In this document: positions 6,974 through 15,071 of the stretch, piece by piece | Layout: every line of letters begins with the position of its first letter | Numbering within the stretch: the first letter of the stretch is position 1 | Assembly (NCBI GenBank): GCA_027577415.1 | Contig: JANBQS010000536.1 | Coordinates: forward strand, 1-15,761 | Length of the DNA: 15,761 nt | Reading direction: 5' to 3' | Source of the DNA: Coemansia sp. RSA 922 | Taxonomy: Eukaryota; Kickxellomycota; Kickxellomycetes; Kickxellales; Kickxellaceae | Notes under the pieces: generated by a model | Seen by the model: only the letters and a program-made list of their open reading frames with translations | The model's database searches: none | What the model was told of the DNA's origin: nothing | Program-made: the position numbers and the translations under genes

Positions 6974-7525
6974 ATGCACGTCCCTACGCCGTTTCAGTTC
7001 CTCCCGCAGAACGTATCGTTTATTACCTTGTAGGCAGTAGCCGTATGCTCTCTGACGGCGTTTCTCCTGGCTCGAAAGCTTACTTAAACCTGCTTGGGCC
7101 GTTACTATGGATCTGCCACAACATTTGTGCGGTTGCCTACTCACGCCATTGCCATCGAGGTGGAATGAGCATCTCCATCTATTAGGACAATGAGAAAGAC
7201 ACTGACAACGAGTATATCATGAAGCTCTCCAGGCTAAGTCGTCAAACTCTTGTCCATCCCTCAAGCGCTTATCTCTGCTATCCTACGTTCCACCTGTTTA
7301 GGGAATTGGACATTGAGATTGATGTTCCGAGCATCTACTCTGGCGCCGCTCTGCAGATGCTTTTGTCTCCACCCTACGACAGCTGTACCTGCATCTACAA
7401 TATTCGTAACTCTATAACTTAGCTGGCCTCATCGGGAACGCCAACGGTTGTTATGTGACCTATTTGCAAGTACAACGTACTTACGCCCAGTGGCCACCCC
7501 AAGTTTCAAAAATGCACCCTTTAAG
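6974..7525 (+). pseudogene. Decayed copy A of the F-box-like/LRR-like gene
   Basis: It is homologous to the intact gene at 11009-12718, start codon included: ATG 6974 followed by HVPTPFQFLPQNVSFI against MYSSTPFQFLPPHIVSLI. A TAG at 7031-7033 ends this frame. Homology then continues in frame 1 (PLLWICHN against PLQWVCRN, around 7099) up to a TAG at 7183-7185. A third block at 7294-7380 reads LFRELDIEIDVPSIYSGAAL, against LAKTLNIEMDSWEVYSGVAL. At ~7380 it jumps to a segment matching ~11970 (QLYLHLQY against RLYLGLCY), implying a deletion of about 580 bases. It last matches at 7477-7525 (VLTPSGHPKFQ against VFTPSSHPQLQ), then a stop. The middle segment VGSSRMLSDGVSPGSK has no close match in the intact copy, so the relic derives from a diverged paralogue rather than a recent duplicate. 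Confidence 0.8.
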
Positions 7526-7555
7526 CTGTGAATAATATAAATTAATGACGATACA

Positions 7556-7561
7556 TTTATT
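7556..7561 (-). terminator. AATAAA poly(A) signal of the kinase gene
   Basis: The + strand TTTATT reads AATAAA on the minus strand, about 80 bases past the kinase stop codon at 7640-7642, in a clearly A/T-rich 3' flank. Position and sequence fit a fungal 3' processing signal, but use is not shown. Confidence 0.4.
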
Positions 7562-7639
7562 TGGATGGATACTTTTCAATGTAATGATTTGATACAATAT
7601 GATTATTTAGTAAAGTTGTAGCCTAGTACATGCAAACTA

Positions 7640-10286
7640 TTAGTGCCGCCGCTTGTTGCTTGGTTCTTCGGTGCTCTCATCATCCATTTTTTCGTCGGGG
7701 TTCCGTTTTCTACTTAGTACATCGCTTGGGGCAAGACCGCCAGCGCCGCCAGTGGGTGCTGCTGGGTTGGACTGCTCTGCTATGCTAACAGCCAGCCCTG
7801 GTACATTAGCTGACGATGTTGCTTGCTCATTGATGGGGCGCTCCAATGAGCCCCGATTTAGACTGGTTGTAGTTGTCCCATATATAGGCATGACAAGCTC
7901 AAAGGAATCGTCCGCATGCGATAAAAGGGGCCGATTCACAAGCCCGCTGCCGTCACCGGAGGAAGCAGCAATTGCTGTCGGAGGAATCTGCCAACGAGGC
8001 GGGTCAGGCTGTGAGCAAATCGCCATAGTCGATGGGTCAGGCGTCGTAGAATCGACTGGGGAGCTCGGCATGCTCTGCGCCATCAGTGCGGCTTGCTGCT
8101 GCGCTAGTGTCTCGGTAAGCAAATTGAGCGTCGTTTGGTCCATAAAACGCGTGGCCACACTCGAGTCTACCTTGCGCTCATAGAAATCTTGCAGCCGTCC
8201 GCCAATATAGAGGTCGCCCTCAAAGAACAGGAATTTGCGCATGGCGTCGAGGATATTTTTGAGCTCCGATGGGCCAGCCAGTCTTACGCCAAAGTTGTTG
8301 AGATAGCGCTGGTCATCGCCTAGTATGCCAATACGCACCATAGCCAAGTTTGACTCACTGTAAAGTGCAAAACCAAGGGCATCCCCAGATCTCCTACCTC
8401 GAATCCGATCAGACAAAGAATCCAGAACGACGTAGAATAGCGACTCGATCTCGTTAAAAACCCCACGCATACTGATCTTGAAGAGCGTTGGAACACTCAT
8501 ATACATTTGTGTTCCAGTGAAGGGGTCCTTCTCACTTTCTTTTCCGACAACGCCGGAAGAGTCGAATCCCCAGCGCGAAAGCATGTCTGCAGCTTGACTA
8601 GTCGACGGCAGGGCAGTTAGCTTGGCGCAGCCCCAGTCGATTACAAAGACGCGGGCTCCATCGGTGGTGATGTTGCCAGGCGACACATCACGGTGCAGCA
8701 CGTTGGAGCGAAGCGCTGCGGCCAACGTGTGCATGACGCTCCGCGTACACAGCTTGACCTTTTTGGCCACATTGGATGCAAGAGCCCCGTTCTTGCGCAT
8801 GCTCCGAATGTGGTCAACAATTGACTCACCGCAGTATTCGACGACCAAGTACTCGAGGCGATGTCCGCAAAAGTCCTTCACCAAGATTCCACTTGCAAAG
8901 ATCTTGGGTAGATTAGGCACATTGCCATCCTCAAGCACCTTGTAAACGGCGCCCTCGGGCAGCCGGTTCGTGCGCAGCCAGGTCAACTTAAACACGACCC
9001 CCTTGCCCTCATAGCTCGCGCGAAAGAGGTATGTGCTGCGCCCGGTGATGTGGGCCTTGAAGTACATCTCCTTAATGCCCTGAAAATCGGATCCGCGTGA
9101 TGTACGCAAGGGCACAAGTGTGGCTGGCGTAGTCGTCGTATTGAGCTGTGCAGACCGTGGCATGCTAAGGCTATTGATAATCTGACCGAACTCGCAAAGA
9201 GGCAGTGTCAGGATAAACCACAAATCCTGAAGTGTGTGTCTAGCCTTGGTGCTAAAAATACCGCGCTCGTTCTCATCCTCGTACAACGCGGTGCCCATAT
9301 CTGTCCAATAGTATCCGCCATGCGTGAAGACAACAAGATCCAGTTGACACCCAAACAAGAAGAGCACCGGAACGAACTTGCGCATCGGTTGGACGGTCTT
9401 AAGTTCCAGCGCGTAGTCCGCTAGCTGGCCGAGATTTTTCTCATACGCCGTCTTTCTTTTCATACTCCCCTTGGCTTCAAGGATGAGGTGGACGTCCTTC
9501 ATATGTCCTACGGTCGTACCGACGAAAGAAAACACAAGGTCGGGCTTCAGATCGCTCGGCTCCAGCGCCACGTTCTGACAATCCTTGTACATGTACCGGG
9601 TTGGCAAGTGTTCCGGCGGCAGACCATTGGGTGAGAAGGTAGACAGCTTGTCCAGGACACGCTTAAACCCTTCGACGTAGTCCTTCTCGGCGAGGCTGGC
9701 CTTACTTTTCTGACGGTCCTTCGTTGACACCACTGAGCAAACTGAGGGTATTTCATTCGCAAGTTGGTCAAACGGTCCCGTCGTCCCAGTTTCATGCCCA
9801 AGTTGATCTAACGGCCCTGCCATTCCCCTTTCGTACACAAGATATTTGTCCCCCAGGTCAAGCGTGTCCATGAGTTCGGAAAAGGTCATTTCTTCACCTG
9901 GTCCACCACGATGAAGCTCTTCAACTAGCTTGCAGCGATGTTCCTCGCGCTCCCACTCTTCGGGAGAAAGATAGTCTCCGTATCTCGCTAGGCGATGAGG
10001 TGTACATTCGACGCTGTTCTGAGACTGCGACTACATGTGAATGAAAATACAAAAAAGTTGTTGGCGATTAATTAAGCAGCACTGCCTTTGCGACTATCGT
10101 AAGATAGACGAGTTTAAGCTGGCACACAAAGTTGAACTAGGTAAAGATACATACATCTGGGTTATGTCTGGACTGGTTGACGCCACCCCCGCGCCGGCTT
10201 CCTGCCAACCCTTGCAGAGCCGAATTTCTCCCGCCATGCCGCGAACTCGGAGTGGGAGTGTATGGTATACGGCTAGAATTGGTCAT
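7640..10286 (-). CDS. FunK1-type fungal protein kinase with N-terminal nuclease-like segment (spliced: 10286-10155 and 10030-7640)
   Basis: The spliced model gives about 840 aa. Exon 1 (44 codons) starts MTNSSRIPYTPTPSSRHGG. Exon 2 begins SQSQNSVECTPHRLARYGDY and runs in frame through the ATG at 9889, which is therefore internal (M92). Residues ~205-260 hold KPD, then EAKG about 20 residues later, then QLADYA, resembling a PD-(D/E)XK nuclease core (P207-D208, E229-x-K231, Q246). The FunK1 kinase domain spans ~350-680, with a probable VAIK-type lysine in VVFKLTW (K392), HRDVSPGN (catalytic D492, N497) and DWG replacing DFG (D509). TGTQMYMS is the activation/P+1 region. The last ~150 residues are Ser/Pro/Thr-rich and disordered, ending in a basic NLS-like NKRRH. 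All core catalytic residues are present. FunK1 kinases are expanded fungal families whose substrates are largely unknown. The divergent neighbour is an F-box-like gene, and a decayed copy of the pair lies to the left. Confidence 0.88.
10031..10154 (-). other. Kinase intron (124 bases, phase 0) with three in-frame acceptor choices
   Basis: The donor is GTATGT (10154-10149), directly after the codon for D44. The intron frame meets TAG stops, so it must be removed. Three AG dinucleotides lie in the same frame: TGTAG ending at 10031, CGCAG ending at 10025 and TCTCAG ending at 10019. Use of a later one would only drop SQ or SQSQ. The first is assumed. A branch candidate is CTTAAT near 10068; it is weaker than the septin CTAAC. 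The open frame upstream of 9889, with clear protein-like content (YLSPEEWEREEHRC), is the main support. Confidence 0.72.
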
Positions 10287-10579
10287 GGTACAAAAGACGA
10301 CAAGAAATAATAATATACTAGTGGAGTGAAAAATGAATGAAATGAATGAGTTGCAAAAAAAAGTAGAGGAGTGTTTACTAAAAGAGCGAGGCTGGAGTTA
10401 AAGTTCCTGAAAAAAATATTGTAAACAGTCCCTCCATTTCGACGGGCTGATTAGATCGAGTCTAAATCCAGCAGTTTATGATTAAATAGTGAGCCGTGAT
10501 CTGTTGAGACGCACTGAGCTGCAGCCAAAGGTAGCCGCAGCGATCCCTGAGTGGGCCAGTAGATATGGCCCGCTTCTTC
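10287..10579. other. Intergenic region upstream of the kinase gene
   Basis: This is the promoter side of the minus-strand kinase. It holds a direct GAATGAAATGAATGA-type repetition near 10332-10347 and otherwise no recognisable element. Degenerate earlier parts of the F-box-like relic on the right may extend into it, but I could not align them. Confidence 0.4.
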
Positions 10580-10940
10580 GCTAGATGGGGATGGATGTTC
10601 CTAAGTTCGCTATTGCTCACACCCGCCTACTATTTCTATTATATTTGCTCGTTAACACACCTACACGCCTAATAGCCGAGTATCGGGTTAATGTCCAATG
10701 GTGTTACTAGGGCTGAACTCCCCGAGTACATGGTGTCTACTTGTGCCCCTATGGGCAAGCGACTCAGGTGCTAGCATTCTGGGTCCGGTATGGATAGAGT
10801 TGAGAGCGCAATGCTATTAGCGCTGACATGCTTGCTCTTTGACTTTGCGGTATGTGGCTTGGTCATTGTTAATCAGTCGCTTTTGATTAATTTATGACGC
10901 AAGCAGTTCATGTACGCTCCGCATAAAGCAATTCCAAAAC
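10580..10940 (+). pseudogene. Decayed copy B of the F-box-like gene (3' end only)
   Basis: In one frame, bases 10700-10774 read GVTRAELPEYMVSTCAPMGKRLRC-stop. They align without gaps to GVAMSGLPKYVRLNHAPIGKRFRCW of the intact F-box-like protein. The intact TGG (W) is TAG here (10772-10774). Homology continues after the stop (ESAMLLALTC against EMAMATLLLALAC) and more faintly to ~10940, where another TGA interrupts it. To the left, LLVNTPTRLIAEY (from ~10648, in a shifted frame) matches MLVKSLPLLSDM of the intact protein, and weak similarity reaches ~10580. The N-terminal two thirds were not found. It sits head-to-tail immediately before the intact copy, which suggests a tandem array with this member in decay. 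Confidence 0.75.
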
Positions 10941-11008
10941 AATAATAGATGTCTGCAAATTTTTTCTTTCTTTCTTTAGATTTATTTGTTAACTACTTTG
11001 GTCAAACT

Positions 11009-12718
11009 ATGTATTCATCTACACCGTTTCAGTTTCTACCGCCTCACATCGTCAGCCTCATAGTTGACCACGTCGTGAACAGCATCCGCACTCGCTGTAA
11101 CAGGGATTGGATGGACTTGAAAGAGCGCGAAAAGGTTCTGATTCCCTTGCAGTGGGTTTGCCGCAACTTTCGCGACAATGTTCACTCGCGCTTCTTTTAC
11201 AATTGCAGCCTAAATATTCTTGCCAGCAAAGAGAGGCCCAGCAAGGTGGGTATTGCTTGGCCGTTGAGTCCCCGCGTGCCTGCACACTCTACGCACCACC
11301 TGGCCAAAACGCTGAACATTGAGATGGATTCTTGGGAGGTCTATTCGGGCGTGGCGCTAAAGCTGCTGTCGGTCTCGCCATTTGATGGCATTGCGTTTCC
11401 ACTGGTTAGCAAGCTTACAGTTTTCATTTGCTCCGGCAGCAGGCGCGAAGATTACAAGGAAAGCAACGACGGCTTTCCACATAACACTACTTACAATATT
11501 GGAGAGTTTGTTCAGCACGTCAAGCAGATGGCGCCAGCAATTGGTCAAGTCGTTATTAACATCAGTGGGAAGCCCACAGACAGCGATGGCAACGAGCAGT
11601 GTTATTTCAAAGACCTTGTCTCTCGACTGTTCGAGATTGTGGAGACTACGGTGCTTAAGGATCCAAGTGGCCATATTGGTCCTTATGTCGGCATGGACCG
11701 CATTCGCGACCTCGTACATTTCACCTTTCCAGCGAACTCCCAGACTAGTCTGATTTTGTCGCTGGCTCGACGTAACGCTCAGACTCTGCAGTACCTTGAT
11801 CTTAGCTCTTTTCACGGTGTAGTTCTTACGGGGCTTATCCAGGATCCAGATAGCGGCGACTGTGTTGAGTATCCACGTCTGCGTACATTAAAGCTTCAGT
11901 TTAAAAGTGTATGTCGCTCTCCTTGCAGCCCTACCCTCTCCGGCGCAGCGCCGTTTCCCTGCCTTTTGCGACTGTATTTGGGATTGTGCTATTTCTTTGA
12001 CGATGACGTGCTTTTCAGGGGAAATGCAGCCACACTGGAGTATCTGGAGTTGTCGCCATGTCGGCAGACCGTTTCATTTCTCAATGAATATCAAGTGTTT
12101 ACGCCTAGCAGCCACCCGCAACTGCAACATGTTGCCATTCGCTCGCCTCCATTAGACACATCGTATAGCTTTGATACGTCCGTTGCATATCTGGAGTTTG
12201 TAATGAGTATTGCGCCTAGGGCTCCTGTGCGACAGATCCCCAATATCGATTCATATGACGAGGATTTCACTTCGGCACTCTCGATCCTCGGCGACTATCC
12301 TTGCATTCAAGTCCTCACTTTGGGATACGCAGATTTGTCGCTGTGGCAGGCCATTATGCTTGTCAAGTCACTCCCACTTCTCTCAGATATGAAGATTGGA
12401 GCTCCAACGCTAGGCGAACTCCCTCCGGGTGTGGCTATGTCTGGTCTACCCAAATATGTGCGCTTGAACCACGCTCCTATAGGCAAGCGGTTCCGGTGCT
12501 GGCATATTACATATAATCCTGAGTGCAATGTTGCTGAAATGGCGATGGCAACTCTTTTGCTGGCATTAGCTTGTCCCAACTTTAGTTATGCAGCTGTAGA
12601 CGGCGATTTTAGTCAGCGGTTCATGAAGGCAATGCGGAAGAAAATATTCAGGCCCGAGTTCCGAAAAGACATGCCACGTCTGAAGCGCCTGCTATTTAAT
12701 GGAGGGAAAGATAGATAA
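11009..12718 (+). CDS. F-box-like / leucine-rich-repeat-like protein of an expanded local family
   Basis: This is a 569-aa single-exon protein. The N-terminal TPFQFLPPHIVSLIVDHV (5-22) followed by LQWVCRNFR (47-55) has the LP..I...I......VCR.FR pattern of an F-box, which binds Skp1 in SCF ubiquitin ligases. The two halves are spaced more widely than in a canonical F-box, so I call it F-box-like. The remainder has irregular leucine-rich segments (LQYLDLSSF, LRTLKLQF, LLRLYLGLCYFF, LEYLELSP), as in F-box/LRR substrate receptors. It lacks transmembrane segments and a signal peptide. An upstream in-frame ATG (10949) exists, but I prefer 11009 because relic A (6974) preserves the same start and following residues and because 10962-10979 is a pyrimidine run typical of a leader. 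The gene is divergent from the FunK1 kinase. The family resemblance to Coemansia proteins is from memory and unverified. Confidence 0.85.
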   Translation: MYSSTPFQFLPPHIVSLIVDHVVNSIRTRCNRDWMDLKEREKVLIPLQWVCRNFRDNVHSRFFYNCSLNILASKERPSKVGIAWPLSPRVPAHSTHHLAKTLNIEMDSWEVYSGVALKLLSVSPFDGIAFPLVSKLTVFICSGSRREDYKESNDGFPHNTTYNIGEFVQHVKQMAPAIGQVVINISGKPTDSDGNEQCYFKDLVSRLFEIVETTVLKDPSGHIGPYVGMDRIRDLVHFTFPANSQTSLILSLARRNAQTLQYLDLSSFHGVVLTGLIQDPDSGDCVEYPRLRTLKLQFKSVCRSPCSPTLSGAAPFPCLLRLYLGLCYFFDDDVLFRGNAATLEYLELSPCRQTVSFLNEYQVFTPSSHPQLQHVAIRSPPLDTSYSFDTSVAYLEFVMSIAPRAPVRQIPNIDSYDEDFTSALSILGDYPCIQVLTLGYADLSLWQAIMLVKSLPLLSDMKIGAPTLGELPPGVAMSGLPKYVRLNHAPIGKRFRCWHITYNPECNVAEMAMATLLLALACPNFSYAAVDGDFSQRFMKAMRKKIFRPEFRKDMPRLKRLLFNGGKDR

Positions 12719-12840
12719 GTCAATTATTCTGTTGCTTCAATATACCGATCATGTCAATATTAATCCAAATGGTCTCGCAAATGTAAAGCTTAACTGTATT
12801 TTAGTAGAATCCCACCGCCGGTCAAAGCTATCGTAGAACA

Positions 12841-12846
12841 AATAAA
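12841..12846 (+). terminator. AATAAA poly(A) signal of the F-box-like gene
   Basis: The hexamer lies 123 bases after the stop codon of the F-box-like gene and is the first AATAAA on this strand. Its role is inferred from position. Confidence 0.35.
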
Positions 12847-13125
12847 TGTGTCAAGCTTTCTCATTTCAAAGGCTTTGTGGCAGTCGGGAGTATGACAGCA
12901 ATTTAGGAAGTATGTACTACTATCCCCAGATCTAGTCAAGAGAAGGAATTTGTCAATGACGAAAGCAACAGTGGCACTAGATTTACCTTTACAGACAGTG
13001 TATATAAAGACTGGATATCGTTTAGCAACAGTTGCACCCCTTCTCCTCTGCATTTCTGCAAGTAACTAAAATTTATACTTTGAACATATTTGTCATTTTG
13101 TCTCTCAGGTAAACTGTGCAAGTAT

Positions 13126-13131
13126 TTTATT
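13126..13131 (-). terminator. AATAAA poly(A) signal of the bHLH gene
   Basis: TTTATT on the + strand reads AATAAA on the minus strand, 12 bases beyond the TGA of the bHLH frame. This implies a very short 3' UTR if used. Confidence 0.35.
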
Positions 13132-13142
13132 CAACCTACTCA

Positions 13143-15071
13143 TCATCCTTGATCCTGAAGGGAGTTGGAATGCTGCCAAAGCTCTGCCACAGCGCCAGCA
13201 GAGTTCTGTGCTGCTGCTGTTAGACGCAAGTGTGCAACTTCGCCCTTGAGTGACTCCATCTCTATCAAAGTGTCGTCGACCCAGCGCAAAAAGCGAGCCA
13301 GCAACACGGGTCTAGCTAGCTCTCGCCCGTCATCGCTAGTCATATATCCTTGTGGCAGCATGCGCTTAAGCAAGTCAAAGTTCTCGCGCATGGCATCACG
13401 CCGCCGCTGCTCTGAGATGCGCTGCCATTGAAGATTTGGCTCCTCCGGCTCACACTCACCTGGCTTAATACCATGCGAGCCTTGGGCACTAGCAGCGGTG
13501 CTAAGGTCGTTATCGTCAGTTATGCTTTTCGTCGAGTGAGAGAGACTGGCGCCAGACGACACGCACCGCCGTTTGCGTCGCCTGGGCTGGTCATCGCTGG
13601 TACGTGGCCGCACAAAAAACAACGGACGCGAAGCTTCCGCAAGCTGGCGATCGACACGGTGTGGAATCAACGTAGAAACAGCCGATGCCAGTGTTGGCGT
13701 CGACATTCCAGACGGTGTTCCTAGCCCCGAGTGCATTGGCGTAGCGAATGATGAGTGTACTGCGCTATGTGGACTCTGAAAGACCGAGTCGCGAGACATA
13801 TCGCCTTTGGGCTTGAACCCTGCTTCCAGTTTGGGCTCTAGCAGGGCTGGATGCTTGGAACCAGTGATATTCGCTCTTGTTGTGACGCCAGAAGCGACAG
13901 CCAAAGTCTTAGCTGCTGGCGGCCGACCCCTGCGATTCCGCATACTCGTTTCCTTTGGCACGTCTACGCTGGCGCTAACTGAGCGCTTGGTGCCTCGAGT
14001 AGTGGCAGAAACAGTCGGCATGCCACGCTTGCACGTAGTGATACCCAGTGCCGACTTGCTCGTATCAAGCACAATAGACGACGCTGGCTGCATAATGCTT
14101 TTAATCGGTGGCTGATGCGGGCTAAAGCTCGGCGTTGTAGCAAATGTCATTCCCGAGTGACCAAAGTCCAAGAAATTACTCATACACTCGCCACCGCCCG
14201 GCCGCGCTATGCCTCGACTAGCTAGACTCGCTGCGGAAGGTAGGTTGCTGCCAAGAAAGTTGTACTGTGACGTGCTGGTTCCAGCAGGAGTGGCAGATCC
14301 GTAGCCCATGGCGGCTGCGTTCTTACCGCTCATCAGATGTCCGGGCACCAAGCCCAGCATCGGCTGGACTACCGACTGTGGTGGCAAAGAAGGCGGTGGA
14401 TGGATAGGCAAGTCCAAAGACAAACTGTCTAGCGGATTAGGCATACTAATAACACGCCGTCCGCCATCGTAGCCCATTTCCAGCATCGAGCTCAGAGCCG
14501 AGTTATAGTTGGCATTGCCAGTACCCTGCGGCAGTATCAAGCCCGATTGCTGGCGACTGTGGTACTGCGAAGAAACCGCAGAGGAACCGCCAGGCTGATT
14601 AATGTGCTGGTTAAGCAGATACGAAAGAGACTTTGAAATGTCGTCCGAGTCGCTGTCCGATGACTGAGTTTGAAACTCGCCCGATGTTGGTATGTTGCCA
14701 ACTCGTGGGCTACCGTCAGTAGTCGGATGAGCAAGCGCGTAATTGTTGGCAGGCTGGTATAGAGAACCGGATTGCGCCATGAGCGCTTGCATCCAGCTGT
14801 GCTGCAGTTGATCGTCAAAGCCGGCGCCGTTAGCCACTAGATCGCCAGAGTTCATTACGTCGTTAGTAGTTCGTTGTGTGGGCATTGTCGTAAATTCGTA
14901 AAAGTTTGTCATAGACAGCGCTGCGGCGTTGGATGAAACGGGAATATCGCTGCTAGCCGATAGCGCTGGTGTAGAGGCCGCCAGCTGAGAAATTGATCCG
15001 GAACCAGTAATCGCTAGGTCGTCGGCTGAACCGCTGGCGCAAGTGGAGGTAGGGATAATGGTAGCGGGCAT
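13143..15071 (-). CDS. bHLH transcription factor with AT-hook-like motif
   Basis: This is a 642-aa, mostly disordered nuclear protein with the DNA-binding domain at its C-terminal end. The bHLH spans ~551-617. Its basic region and helix 1 read RISEQRRRDAMRENFDLLKR, with the R-x-x-E-x-R-R-R pattern of E-box binders (R replaces the usual first His). A loop of about 15 residues leads to helix 2 (LLARFLRWVDDTLIEMESLK). Residues 378-385 (RNRRGRPP) contain the RGRP core of an AT-hook, and RRRKRR (497-502) is a likely nuclear signal. The first ~330 residues are S/T/Q/N/P-rich, with an acidic patch SSDSDSDD at 137-144. The frame is open to 15158, but that codon is GTG, so the ATG at 15071 (ATACAATGCC) is used. 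The family member cannot be named; INO- or SREBP-type factors are possible. The extreme C-terminus is uncertain (see findings). Confidence 0.87.
   Translation of the reverse strand: MPATIIPTSTCASGSADDLAITGSGSISQLAASTPALSASSDIPVSSNAAALSMTNFYEFTTMPTQRTTNDVMNSGDLVANGAGFDDQLQHSWMQALMAQSGSLYQPANNYALAHPTTDGSPRVGNIPTSGEFQTQSSDSDSDDISKSLSYLLNQHINQPGGSSAVSSQYHSRQQSGLILPQGTGNANYNSALSSMLEMGYDGGRRVISMPNPLDSLSLDLPIHPPPSLPPQSVVQPMLGLVPGHLMSGKNAAAMGYGSATPAGTSTSQYNFLGSNLPSAASLASRGIARPGGGECMSNFLDFGHSGMTFATTPSFSPHQPPIKSIMQPASSIVLDTSKSALGITTCKRGMPTVSATTRGTKRSVSASVDVPKETSMRNRRGRPPAAKTLAVASGVTTRANITGSKHPALLEPKLEAGFKPKGDMSRDSVFQSPHSAVHSSFATPMHSGLGTPSGMSTPTLASAVSTLIPHRVDRQLAEASRPLFFVRPRTSDDQPRRRKRRCVSSGASLSHSTKSITDDNDLSTAASAQGSHGIKPGECEPEEPNLQWQRISEQRRRDAMRENFDLLKRMLPQGYMTSDDGRELARPVLLARFLRWVDDTLIEMESLKGEVAHLRLTAAAQNSAGAVAELWQHSNSLQDQG

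Larger units (their letters stand above)
12719..13142. other. Spacer between convergent F-box-like and bHLH genes
   Basis: This holds the 3' flanks of both genes. An 87-codon minus-strand frame (13053-12790) crosses it, but I see no family, good start context or codon signal, so it is not called. Poly(A) hexamers for each gene are listed separately. Confidence 0.5.

Noticed and set aside
6829..7185. 118-aa plus-strand gene
   Set aside because: Its second half is one frame of F-box-like relic A; its first half is non-coding spacer.
7653..8183. 176-codon plus-strand frame opposite the kinase tail
   Set aside because: Shadow of the Ser/Pro/Thr-rich kinase C-terminus on the other strand.
10041..10310. 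89-codon plus-strand frame
   Set aside because: Antisense shadow of the kinase first exon and intron.
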